A stretch of DNA of 13,073 nt, taken from NCBI GenBank assembly GCA_947088515.1, contig CAMUHA010000087.1:1-13073 (forward strand), given 5' to 3'. The DNA is from an uncultured bacterium. GTDB taxonomy: Bacteria; Bacillota; Clostridia; Lachnospirales; Lachnospiraceae. The notes under the pieces were generated by a model. The model saw nothing but the letters and a program-made list of their open reading frames with translations, was not told the DNA's origin and ran no database searches. The position numbers were made by a program, and so were the translations under genes. Shown here in pieces: positions 6,027 to 13,073 of the stretch. The stretch's first letter is position 1, and the number at the start of each line of letters is the position of its first letter.

Positions 6027-8156
6027 TTATTTCCAGAAGATCTCTATCACATCACCATTTCTGATAGGTTCCATATATTGGGCAGGCCTTCCATTTAATG
6101 TGGTAACAATGTCCATCCCTCTGGGTCTTGACAGGTCAAACTCAATGGCATCAAACACATCCACAAATATATACTCAGGTTTACCGCCAAGTATCACTGG
6201 CGCCTTGTTTACAATCACCTGTATCTCCACAGGTTCCGGTGTAGATTTTTCCTCTTCTGCACGTCTGGCCTCTCTCTTTTTGCGGTCATTCAAATCTGAA
6301 TGTTCTTTCTCTATCTCCTGTTCTTGTTTCGGATATGCTTCTTCCCAATCTTCCATCATATTTTCTCCCAGTGACTGTATGGGAGATGGTATTGTCTCCA
6401 GTGTCCAGAGTACAGAAAAGTTTTCATACACAGGAGTATCTTTATCCGCAAGCCTGTTATTTACATACACATTGAAACGGGGGTCCGGCATAATATCCAT
6501 AAATTCTGCGACCTGGCTTACTGTATAATAATTCAGGATTTCTATTCCATCCTTTTCCTGGATTTCATAATAATTGGATTTCAGGACTCCATTTACACTG
6601 GCAAATTTGGGAACAATTACTTTTTTATCGTTAACAAACACGGTAAGACTCTCAGAGGATTCCGGCAAATCACCAATCGTAAGGTGTGCCGGTTCCCCAG
6701 CAGTTGATTCCAACACCTTAATAATATCGTTTGCATGAATGGACGAATAGATATCAGCCGGTTCCCCGTTTATGGTAATCACAGCCGCCTCTCCCATTTG
6801 CCCTCTTGCCATACGTTGTTTTCCGTTTACTGTAAAATTAAGCGCTTTTCCTCTTTTGGGAAACAGACCGTCATTGGGAAACTGTACCTGCATGGCTGCA
6901 TCCGCCACCGTCAGTCTGCTGTTGTCATAGATTTTAACCCTGTTGTCATTAAAACTGACAAAAATAAAATTGTTGCTTTGTTCATAAAAGTTTAAACATA
7001 TACCAACAGGCGTGACCAAAAGGCTGTCTTTTTTTACTTCTTCTTCAAAAATAATCTGCTGCATAACCTCTTCGCCCCGCAGAGCCACACGTTCTCTTGC
7101 AATTCCCAGCTTATCCGCAACCGCCTCTGTGTATCCTGGCATCTTTCCGCCTCCGCCAACCACAAACACGGCGCTGACAGATTTATCCCCATTTAATTCC
7201 CTTATCTTATCCGCTGCCTGGGATGCCATCTTCTCAATCAGGCAGGACGTCACCTCTCTGACCTCCTGCGCGCTGATAGTCTGGGGCAAAAGTAAAATAT
7301 CTGTATATGATATATTTTCCTTCTCCCCTGCCTCCTGTTTAATTTTTTCAGCTGTGGCAAAATCAACCAGACAATGTCTTGCAATTTCTTCTGTAAAAGC
7401 GTCTCCTGCAATAGGTATCATACCATAGGCTAAAATACATCCATCATTTGTAATGGAAATATCTGTGGTACCTGCTCCCACATCAAGCAAGGCAATGTTA
7501 AGCATACGGAACCGTTCTGGTATTGCAAGCTGGATAGCTGCAATAGGCTCAAGGGTAAGGCTGCTGACTGTCAGTCCCGCAAGTTCCACTGACTTATACA
7601 GGCCATCCACCACATCATCTGGCAGAAAAGTAGCTATTAAGTCCACCCCAATCGTTCTTGCCTTATGCCCTTCCAGATTTCCCATAGGATATCCATTCAG
7701 ATAATACCTGACTACCGAATGGCCCACACAATAAAACCTTGTTTCCCCATCTGTCATTTCCGCCTTCTTTTCAAGAAATTCTTCATACGCTTTTTCCACA
7801 CCTGCGGAAACAAGTCCATAAATATCTTCCTGGCTGATTTCCCCATCCCCTGTATAGGGATATTCAACATGAGTCGTAACTGTACGCAGCACACGCCCCG
7901 CAGCGGCAATACACACTTCATTCAGCCTTCGCCCCACTGCTGCTTCCAGCTGCACCTTTACATAAGAAATGGTTTCTCCAACTTTATGGATATCATGTAT
8001 CTGTCCGTCCAGCATTGCTCTGGTTTCATGCTCTTTAACCCGCTGGGCAACAACAATAAACTGATTCCCGCTTTTATATCCCACAGTTCCTACAATACTT
8101 CTTGTTCCGATATCAAGACCGAATACCAAAGGCCCCGCATACCTTTTTCCTTCCAT
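6027..8156 (-). CDS. FtsA-like actin-fold ATPase with long repeated C-terminal region
   Basis: This is a protein of about 710 residues whose first 390 form an FtsA-type actin-fold core. It has PHOSPHATE 1 FGLDIGTRSIVG (13-24), an SHS2-like 1C subdomain near 80-130, PHOSPHATE 2 ALLDVGAGTTDISI (223-236) and the ADENOSINE motif VVGGGGKMPGY (333-343). FtsA proper is about 420 residues and ends in a membrane-binding amphipathic helix. Here that helix is missing and about 320 residues follow, with recurring V-x-V/I-N-G/N patterns like beta-grasp (ThiS/MoaD/TGS) modules and a charged linker at about 610-640. It is probably a paralogue with its own role, not the divisome FtsA, since no ftsZ or dcw genes are near. 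The ATG at 8156 overlaps the coaE stop by one base; a GTG one codon earlier (8159) is equally possible, with GGGGGA upstream serving either. Confidence 0.85.
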   Translation of the reverse strand: MEGKRYAGPLVFGLDIGTRSIVGTVGYKSGNQFIVVAQRVKEHETRAMLDGQIHDIHKVGETISYVKVQLEAAVGRRLNEVCIAAAGRVLRTVTTHVEYPYTGDGEISQEDIYGLVSAGVEKAYEEFLEKKAEMTDGETRFYCVGHSVVRYYLNGYPMGNLEGHKARTIGVDLIATFLPDDVVDGLYKSVELAGLTVSSLTLEPIAAIQLAIPERFRMLNIALLDVGAGTTDISITNDGCILAYGMIPIAGDAFTEEIARHCLVDFATAEKIKQEAGEKENISYTDILLLPQTISAQEVREVTSCLIEKMASQAADKIRELNGDKSVSAVFVVGGGGKMPGYTEAVADKLGIARERVALRGEEVMQQIIFEEEVKKDSLLVTPVGICLNFYEQSNNFIFVSFNDNRVKIYDNSRLTVADAAMQVQFPNDGLFPKRGKALNFTVNGKQRMARGQMGEAAVITINGEPADIYSSIHANDIIKVLESTAGEPAHLTIGDLPESSESLTVFVNDKKVIVPKFASVNGVLKSNYYEIQEKDGIEILNYYTVSQVAEFMDIMPDPRFNVYVNNRLADKDTPVYENFSVLWTLETIPSPIQSLGENMMEDWEEAYPKQEQEIEKEHSDLNDRKKREARRAEEEKSTPEPVEIQVIVNKAPVILGGKPEYIFVDVFDAIEFDLSRPRGMDIVTTLNGRPAQYMEPIRNGDVIEIFWK

Positions 8157-8752
8157 CACAGATATTCCCCCAATTTTTCATCTATTTGCCGTAAAGCCAA
8201 GGACAGGCTTTCGCTGTTATCAATCACTGTACTACACTTCTTCCTGAACTCATCTTCCTTAAGCTGGGATTTCATAATGGCATCTATTTTTTCATCCGTA
8301 TAATTCCTTGTTTCCTTAAGTCTTTTGCGCCTTATATCTTCCCTTGCAAAAATATACCACATTTCATCCACAATTTCCAGATATCCGCCTTCAATAAGAA
8401 GTGCCGCCTCAATAAACAGAAAATCTGTTTTTTTCTCACATCTAAATTGGGATATATGTCGTAAAATCTCATCTTTTACTGCTGGATGAATAATTTCATT
8501 TACTTTTTCAAGCACACTTTCCGACCCAAAAATTTTTGCTGCCATCCTACCTCTGTGTATGGCTCCATCTTCCTTTAAAATATCTGTGGACAGAAGATCA
8601 ACCAGCCTACTATAGGCTTCCTGTCCCGGTTCCTTTACCTTATGGGCAATCTCATCCGCCAAAATCACCCTGCAGTTATATTTTTCTGAAATATATGCAA
8701 GCAACGCCGACTTGCCGGAGCCTACGCCGCCTGTAATTCCAATCACTTTCAT
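8156..8752 (-). CDS. coaE: Dephospho-CoA kinase
   Basis: This 198-residue enzyme phosphorylates the 3'-hydroxyl of dephospho-CoA with ATP, the last step of coenzyme A synthesis, in the cytoplasm. The P-loop GGVGSGKS is at residues 8-15, the conserved D33 (LADEIAH) follows, then the HP pair at 89-90, an EAALLIEGG segment at 115-123 where many homologues have PLLFE, an Arg-rich lid at about 137-149, and the C-terminal VIDNSES (177-183). The length is typical. The ATG at 8752 has GGAAGG a few nt upstream. It starts 15 nt after polymerase I and its stop overlaps the start of the FtsA-like gene, so it is clearly inside the operon. Confidence 0.96.
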   Translation of the reverse strand: MKVIGITGGVGSGKSALLAYISEKYNCRVILADEIAHKVKEPGQEAYSRLVDLLSTDILKEDGAIHRGRMAAKIFGSESVLEKVNEIIHPAVKDEILRHISQFRCEKKTDFLFIEAALLIEGGYLEIVDEMWYIFAREDIRRKRLKETRNYTDEKIDAIMKSQLKEDEFRKKCSTVIDNSESLSLALRQIDEKLGEYL

Positions 8753-8767
8753 ATGCCCTTCCTGTAC

Positions 8768-10627
8768 CTATTTTGCCTCATACCAGTCATTTCCTTCATG
8801 AAGGTCGATTTCCAAGGGAACGGAAAGATTTGCCGCATGACTCATTTCTTCTTCCAGAATTCTTCTTACCTGTTCCCTTTCTTCCTTCAAAGTCTCTATC
8901 AATAGCTCATCATGTACCTGTAAAATCAATTTTGATTTTAATCCTTCCCTCTGCAGCCTTTGGTAAACTCTTATCATAGCAATCTTTATTACATCCGCTG
9001 CAGTTCCCTGTATAGGAGAGTTCATGGCAACCCGCTCTCCAAAGGAACGCTGCATAAAGTTTCCGGAATTTAATTCCGGCACTGGCCTTTTACGTCCAAA
9101 TAATGTAGAGACATATCCCTTTTCCTTTGCATCAGCTACCGATTTATCCAAAAAATTTTTAACTCCCGGATAAGTCGCAAAATATTTCTCAATATATTCA
9201 GCCGCTTCCTTCTTTGTAATGCTTAAATCCTGACTCAATCCAAAGGAACTAATGCCGTACACAATGCCGAAATTGACTGCCTTTGCATTGCGCCGTTGTA
9301 AGTCTGTCACTTCATCAAAAGGAATGTGAAATACCTGGGAGGCAGTAATTTTATGAATATCTGCATCCATCCTATAAGCATTAATCAGCTGTTCATCTTC
9401 TGACATATGGGCAAGTATCCGCAATTCTATCTGGGAATAATCTGCATCCATAAAAATACAGTTCTCTCTGGGCACAAACACTTTCCTTATTTTTCTTCCC
9501 AGCTCCATGCGCATGGGAATGTTTTGTAAATTCGGGTCTGTCGAACTGATTCTTCCTGTTGCCGTAATAGTCTGATTAAAAGTAGAATGTATTCTTCTGT
9601 CCTTGCCAATAAAAACGGAAAGACCTTCTGCATAGGTAGACTTTAATTTTGCAAGTCCCCGATATTCCAATACATCTGCTGCAATCATATGTTCAGCCGC
9701 CAGCTTTTCCAGTACATCTGCCGCAGTAGAGTAACCTGTTTTTGTCTTTTTCCCTCCTGGAATGGCTAGTCTTTCAAACAATATTTCTCCCAACTGTTTA
9801 GGAGAATTAATGTTAAATTCCCGCCCCGCTTCCTTATATATTTTCTGTTCAAGCTCGGCAATCCTTCCTGTAAGGGCATCCCCATAGGCTTTCAGCTCTT
9901 CTGGTTTAACTAAAATTCCCTCTCTTTCCATGTCATAAAGCACATAGGTAAGAGGCATTTCTATTTTTTCCATTAATTCCATCATCCCTGCTTCTTTCAG
10001 TTTTTCCCTGAGCACTGGCGCTGAAGCCATGCTCACATAGGCAAGAAAACAGGCATACTCCATAAATTCCTTTGGGCTGTCTTTCATAGCTTTAAGAAGC
10101 GGCATCTTTCCAAAACGCTGGGCAGGTTCCGGTATCATAAGACCCAGATGCTCATTGGCAATATCCGCTATGGAATAGTCATTCTTTAAAGGATTTAACA
10201 AGTATGACGCAAGTATCGCATCAAAAAATCTCTCTGTCTCATTACAATCCAGAAAGTCATAAGCATTCTTGATATTTCCACAGGAAAATCTTCCCTGTTT
10301 TACCAAGGAGGCAATTTTATCTTTTAAATACCTTTCTGTAAGAAATCCCCCACAACAAATAAAGAAACTCTCTCCTGACGGAAAACAAAGGGAAACGCCT
10401 GCCAAGGCATCAGAGGATTCATCTTTCAAAATTGCGACCCCAATTTCTCCGTTCTTCCCATTTCCTGCCCTTTCAAAAACAGCTTCTGCCTCTGCCAGCT
10501 CTTCAATCATCTTAAAGCGTGCAGTAATTTTATCATTTGATACCCCTTTTTCAAACCGGGACAACAGGTTTTTGAATTCCAGTCTTTTGAAAATTACATA
10601 AGCATCTTCTGTGAAAAAATCCTTCAC
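8768..10627 (-). CDS. polA: DNA polymerase I, polymerase part (split PolA, Klenow-like)
   Basis: This is the 619-residue C-terminal portion of polymerase I, equal in extent to a Klenow-type large fragment. Family A motifs are intact: motif A DADYSQIELR with catalytic D396; motif B/O-helix R445, K449, F453, Y457; motif C QVHDELLIE with D573. A ribose-selecting E401 and the TATGRISSTDPNLQNIP segment (355-371) are also present. The 3'-5' exonuclease region (about 30-210) lacks the DxE and YxxxD metal ligands, so proofreading should be dead, as is common in Firmicutes. It begins with GTG at 10627, overlapping the TGA of the 5'-nuclease gene (GTGA), with GAGGAG 5 nt upstream. The two parts are colinear and total 880 residues, the size of an ordinary PolA, with no linker residues obviously missing. 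It could therefore be a genuine split gene or a single-base frameshift. Confidence 0.93.
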   Translation of the reverse strand: MKDFFTEDAYVIFKRLEFKNLLSRFEKGVSNDKITARFKMIEELAEAEAVFERAGNGKNGEIGVAILKDESSDALAGVSLCFPSGESFFICCGGFLTERYLKDKIASLVKQGRFSCGNIKNAYDFLDCNETERFFDAILASYLLNPLKNDYSIADIANEHLGLMIPEPAQRFGKMPLLKAMKDSPKEFMEYACFLAYVSMASAPVLREKLKEAGMMELMEKIEMPLTYVLYDMEREGILVKPEELKAYGDALTGRIAELEQKIYKEAGREFNINSPKQLGEILFERLAIPGGKKTKTGYSTAADVLEKLAAEHMIAADVLEYRGLAKLKSTYAEGLSVFIGKDRRIHSTFNQTITATGRISSTDPNLQNIPMRMELGRKIRKVFVPRENCIFMDADYSQIELRILAHMSEDEQLINAYRMDADIHKITASQVFHIPFDEVTDLQRRNAKAVNFGIVYGISSFGLSQDLSITKKEAAEYIEKYFATYPGVKNFLDKSVADAKEKGYVSTLFGRKRPVPELNSGNFMQRSFGERVAMNSPIQGTAADVIKIAMIRVYQRLQREGLKSKLILQVHDELLIETLKEEREQVRRILEEEMSHAANLSVPLEIDLHEGNDWYEAK

Positions 10628-11409
10628 CTTTGCTCCTCAAAAGAAAAATCAATAGGACTGTCTATATTGATAGTTGCAAGGGTTTTGGACAGCCTTGCAA
10701 GTTTTTCATTATTTATCAGGGATTCACGTATGGACTTTTTAGAGATACTTTCCACATTTGTATAAATATTATCAAGGGTCCCAAACTGACACATAAGCTC
10801 TGTAGCAGTCTTTTCCCCTACCTTGGGAACACCAGGAATATTATCGGCAGTATCTCCCATAAGCGCTTTCAGGTCTATGAACTGAATAGGGTTCACATGA
10901 TATTTTGCCTCTACATCAGCAGCATAATAATCTTCTATTTCCGTTTTTCCGCTTTTAGTTTTGGGAATACGTATCTTAATTGTATCAGTTGCCACCTGAA
11001 GTAAATCTCTGTCTCCAGACACTAGCGAGACTGCCATGCCTTCCCGCTCTGCACGTTTGGCCAGAGTTCCCAGAATATCATCTGCCTCAAGACCTGCCTG
11101 CTCCATGATTTTTATTCCCATTGCGCCCAATACTTCTTTTAGTACCGGAACCTGCTCCCGCAGTTCCTCTGGCATAGGCTTTCTGGTACCCTTGTATTCT
11201 TTATATATTTCATGGCGGAAAGTTGGCGCATGTACATCAAAAGCTACTGTAAGGTAGTCTGGCACTTCATCCTCCAAAATTTTAAATAAAATATTAAGAA
11301 AACCATAAATCGCATTTGTGTGAAGGCCTTCACTATTGCTTAACTCTGGCACCCCATAAAACGCCCGGTTGAGTATACTATGTCCATCTATTAAAACAAG
11401 CTTTCCCAT
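10624..11409 (-). CDS. polA: 5'-3' exonuclease (N-terminal part of split PolA)
   Basis: This 261-residue FEN-type nuclease corresponds to the N-terminal domain of polymerase I, which removes RNA primers and flaps in Okazaki fragment maturation and repair. Metal-binding acidic residues are in place: D8 (LIDGHS), D58 (AFDVH), E108/D110/D111 (LEADD), D133/D135 (SGDRDLL), D186/D189 (MGDTADN). The helix-hairpin-helix IPGVPKVGEKTA follows at 191-202. The normal PolA sequence would continue into the next domain, but this frame stops at TGA after ...FSFEEQR. The ATG at 11409 has AAGGGG 6 nt upstream. It is 21 nt after the zinc-finger gene. The nuclease alone should fold, since stand-alone homologues exist. 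Confidence 0.93.
   Translation of the reverse strand: MGKLVLIDGHSILNRAFYGVPELSNSEGLHTNAIYGFLNILFKILEDEVPDYLTVAFDVHAPTFRHEIYKEYKGTRKPMPEELREQVPVLKEVLGAMGIKIMEQAGLEADDILGTLAKRAEREGMAVSLVSGDRDLLQVATDTIKIRIPKTKSGKTEIEDYYAADVEAKYHVNPIQFIDLKALMGDTADNIPGVPKVGEKTATELMCQFGTLDNIYTNVESISKKSIRESLINNEKLARLSKTLATINIDSPIDFSFEEQR
10633..10638 (-). promoter_or_regulatory. Internal ribosome binding site for the polymerase half of PolA
   Basis: GAGGAG on the minus strand, encoding Glu-Glu near the end of the 5'-nuclease gene, is 5 nt before the GTG at 10627. It would let ribosomes ending at TGA 10626-10624 restart on the polymerase part. It may also be chance, since Glu-Glu is an ordinary pair in this linker. 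Confidence 0.6.
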
Positions 11410-11430
11410 CTATAACCCCTTCTTTCTGTA

Positions 11431-11757
11431 TTATAACAAAACTTTTAACAGCGCTGCCAAGGTAATAATGGCAACCACTACAAGACCTTCCATTGCATAC
11501 AAAAACCACTGCATGCCTTCTCTTCTCTTTAAAGCATGTTCAGCCTCCAGTATACGATGCCGCAGTTCATTTTTAAGGTCAAAAACATTACCTGTCTCCA
11601 ACCTGGAAAGTCCTTCTGTCACAAGAAACTGTATTGTCAGCTCCTCTTTGCACTCTTCACAATTATCAATATGTTCCAAAACTTCCCTCAAATCATCTGT
11701 GTCAAGATCGTCCTCAAGAAATAAAGGAATCATTTTTTCTGCTTCTTTACATGTCAT
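11431..11757 (-). CDS. Zinc-finger (zf-HC2, anti-sigma type) membrane protein
   Basis: This 108-residue protein has a ZAS/zf-HC2 signature: C3, H29, C33 and C36, that is C-x25-H-x3-C-x2-C. It is followed by a charged helical stretch (residues 58-81) and one C-terminal membrane helix (about 84-106). The layout puts the zinc domain in the cytoplasm and only a couple of residues outside. Such domains in anti-sigma factors hold ECF sigma factors, but no sigma factor gene is adjacent and there is no extracellular sensor domain, so the partner is unknown. ATG at 11757 has GGGGAA 5 nt upstream. It is the first gene after the promoter at 11828-11800, 21 nt ahead of the PolA genes. Confidence 0.8.
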   Translation of the reverse strand: MTCKEAEKMIPLFLEDDLDTDDLREVLEHIDNCEECKEELTIQFLVTEGLSRLETGNVFDLKNELRHRILEAEHALKRREGMQWFLYAMEGLVVVAIITLAALLKVLL

Positions 11758-11799
11758 GGCAGTTCCCCACTGTAATGATTTCTTCTGCTCACCTTAATA

Positions 11800-11828
11800 A
11801 ATATACACTAATTTTTCCTCAAAGTAAA
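11800..11828 (-). promoter_or_regulatory. Sigma-A-like promoter of the zinc-finger/polA operon
   Basis: On the minus strand, TTTACT (11828-11823) lies 17 nt before TATATT (11805-11800), a 4/6 and 5/6 match to the sigma-A boxes at ideal spacing. The start of transcription would be near 11793, about 36 nt before the zinc-finger ATG. It directly follows the nagA terminator. Confidence 0.65.
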
Positions 11829-11831
11829 TCA

Positions 11832-11871
11832 TAAAAGAAGAGGAACAGGGCAAATATGCCTTATTCCTCTT
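11832..11871 (-). terminator. Rho-independent terminator of nagA
   Basis: On the minus strand an 8-bp arm AAGAGGAA/TTCCTCTT continues, after one mismatch, into a five-pair inner stem (one pair a G-T wobble) with a 6-nt loop (ATATTT), then CTTTTAT. The hairpin is strong and the T-tract short. It begins 33 nt after the nagA stop, and nothing downstream on the plus strand would use it. Confidence 0.8.
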
Positions 11872-11903
11872 TGGTATCGTTTGTTTTTATACACTAGAAA
11901 CTT

Positions 11904-13040
11904 TTATAATAAATTTCCTTCTAAAATTACCTGCTGCAAAGCAAGGTCCTCTCTTTTAAGCAAAACAACATTCGCCCTTTTGCCTGGAGTAATGCTTCCA
12001 TACTTATCATAAATTCCAACACTTTTTGCCGAATTAACCGCCGCACATTTTACAGCTGATTCTAAAGGAATTCCCATTTTTAAAACCGCTGTCCGCATAC
12101 AGTCCATCAAATTTGTTGCTGAACCAGCAATTGTTCCATCAGCAAGCGTTGCCAGATTTCCTACCACCTTGACAGCTTGTCCCCCAAGGCTATAATCACC
12201 ATCTTCCAGCCCTGTTGCCATCATACTGTCACTGATTAAAATAATACGGTCATCCCCAAACATTCTGAATGTAGTTCTAACCGATGCAGGATGAATATGC
12301 ACGCCATCGCAAATCAGCTCTACCTCTGCTTCAGGCATATCAACAGCCGCTCCTACCAGTCCTGGCGCTCTATGGGTATAGGGGTTCATGGCATTATATA
12401 AGTGAGTTACATGACTTGCGCCCTTTTTAAAAGCACATACTGCCGTATCATAATCTGTTGCTGTGTGCGCTAATGAAATTACCACTTCTTTATGCTTCTT
12501 TTCAATAAATTCCATTGCCCCATCCACTTCAGGCGCAATGGCAATCAGCTTAACCATATTGCCTGAAGCATCATTTAATTTATCATACATGGCAATATCA
12601 GGCTTCCTTATATATGCTCCGTTTTGTGCGCCTTTTTTACTTGGCGCCACAAAAGGTCCCTCCATGTTAATGCCACAAAGCCTTGCTCTTTTTTCTTTTC
12701 GCTCTCCCTCCCGGTATTCCTTTGCCGTCTTACAGATAGTAAAAAGCGTATCTTCATCCAATGTCATAGTTGCCGGAACAATGGTTGTAACACCTACAGA
12801 TGCTTCATAAACTGCCATGGTATCAATCGCTTCCTGTGTACCATCGCAAAAATCATACCCCATACATCCATGGAAATGGATATCTGTAAGTCCTGGAATA
12901 GCCATACACCCGGAAGCGTCTACTTCTGTTTTATCGCTTACCTGGTCTGCACATTCCACAAAGCAGTCTCCCTCTATGAAAATGTCTTGTGGCAAAAACC
13001 TTCCCTCTTCCGTATATACACTTGCATTTTTGATAATCAT
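11904..13040 (-). CDS. nagA: N-acetylglucosamine-6-phosphate deacetylase
   Basis: This 378-residue cytoplasmic amidohydrolase removes acetate from GlcNAc-6-phosphate, feeding amino-sugar use and cell wall recycling; NagB normally acts next but is not in the window. Motifs in order: DIHFHG (H55, H57), NMEGPF with metal ligand E127, SLAHTAT (H192), HVTHLYNAM (H213), ICDGVHIHP (H248) and LISDSMMATG with catalytic D271. A C-terminal GSITPGKRANVVLL strand completes the composite domain. Two ATGs are close together. The one at 13040 is chosen because AGGAG lies 9 nt upstream, whereas it abuts the ATG at 13049 directly. The gene ends in its own terminator, so it is separate from the polA operon. A TATTAT at the very right edge (13073-13068) could be its -10 box, but no -35 is visible in the window. 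Confidence 0.95.
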   Translation of the reverse strand: MIIKNASVYTEEGRFLPQDIFIEGDCFVECADQVSDKTEVDASGCMAIPGLTDIHFHGCMGYDFCDGTQEAIDTMAVYEASVGVTTIVPATMTLDEDTLFTICKTAKEYREGERKEKRARLCGINMEGPFVAPSKKGAQNGAYIRKPDIAMYDKLNDASGNMVKLIAIAPEVDGAMEFIEKKHKEVVISLAHTATDYDTAVCAFKKGASHVTHLYNAMNPYTHRAPGLVGAAVDMPEAEVELICDGVHIHPASVRTTFRMFGDDRIILISDSMMATGLEDGDYSLGGQAVKVVGNLATLADGTIAGSATNLMDCMRTAVLKMGIPLESAVKCAAVNSAKSVGIYDKYGSITPGKRANVVLLKREDLALQQVILEGNLL

Positions 13041-13049
13041 GATAATCAT

Positions 13050-13054
13050 CTCCT
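13050..13054 (-). promoter_or_regulatory. Ribosome binding site deciding the nagA start
   Basis: AGGAG on the minus strand is 9 nt before the ATG at 13040 and touches the ATG at 13049, so the inner ATG is the usable start. Confidence 0.7.
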
Positions 13055-13073
13055 TTTCTTTTAAAAAATAATA

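Noticed and set aside
10624..10639. Programmed -1 ribosomal frameshift producing full-length PolA
   Set aside because: The direction and an upstream GAGGAG would fit, but the short overlap (GAG CAA AGG TGA) has no X-XXY-YYZ slippery heptamer, so restart at GTG or a simple indel is more likely.
12463..13071. Several plus-strand open frames antisense to nagA, and similar ones opposite the other genes
   Set aside because: They lie wholly opposite well-supported genes, have no recognisable domains or ribosome binding sites, and their composition is what antisense frames of AT-rich genes give.

Overview
The window looks like core chromosome of an AT-rich, Gram-positive anaerobe of the Clostridia, most likely a Lachnospiraceae relative. 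The evidence is strong GGAGG-type ribosome binding sites, a proofreading-dead PolA, a lipoprotein solute-binding protein with two permeases and no adjacent ATPase, the ACT/UPF0210 gene pair, and the order polA - coaE - FtsA-like - YycJ. The genus cannot be read from the sequence. All genes lie on the minus strand, so transcription runs from high to low coordinates. No tRNA, rRNA, CRISPR array, insertion sequence or phage gene was seen, and no gene-free stretch reaches 300 bases.

In transcription order, nagA (13040-11904) comes first and ends in a clear rho-independent terminator (11871-11832). A sigma-A-like promoter (11828-11800) follows directly. It appears to drive a tight eight-gene run: a small membrane zinc-finger protein of anti-sigma type, a 5'-3' exonuclease and a separate DNA polymerase (together a PolA split in two), dephospho-CoA kinase (coaE), a 710-residue FtsA-like ATPase, a YycJ-type metallo-beta-lactamase-fold hydrolase, an ACT-domain protein, and a UPF0210 protein that starts with TTG. 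Gaps are 58 nt or less, and two junctions overlap. This is a housekeeping operon linking replication and repair, cofactor synthesis and probably cell-cycle or envelope functions.

A second promoter (3414-3386) starts a carbohydrate ABC transporter operon: a large lipoprotein binding protein with an N-terminal propeller-like region, a first permease, and a second permease of which only the N-terminus is in the window. The ATPase is not seen and is probably a shared MsmX/UgpC-type protein encoded elsewhere. An inverted repeat over the predicted start of transcription may be an operator.

The most notable points are the split polA, with a GTGA overlap and an ideal internal ribosome binding site; the FtsA-like protein with a repeated beta-grasp-like C-terminal half; the propeller/binding-protein fusion; and the orphan zinc-finger protein heading a DNA polymerase operon. 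I saw no convincing sign of a wholly new system.
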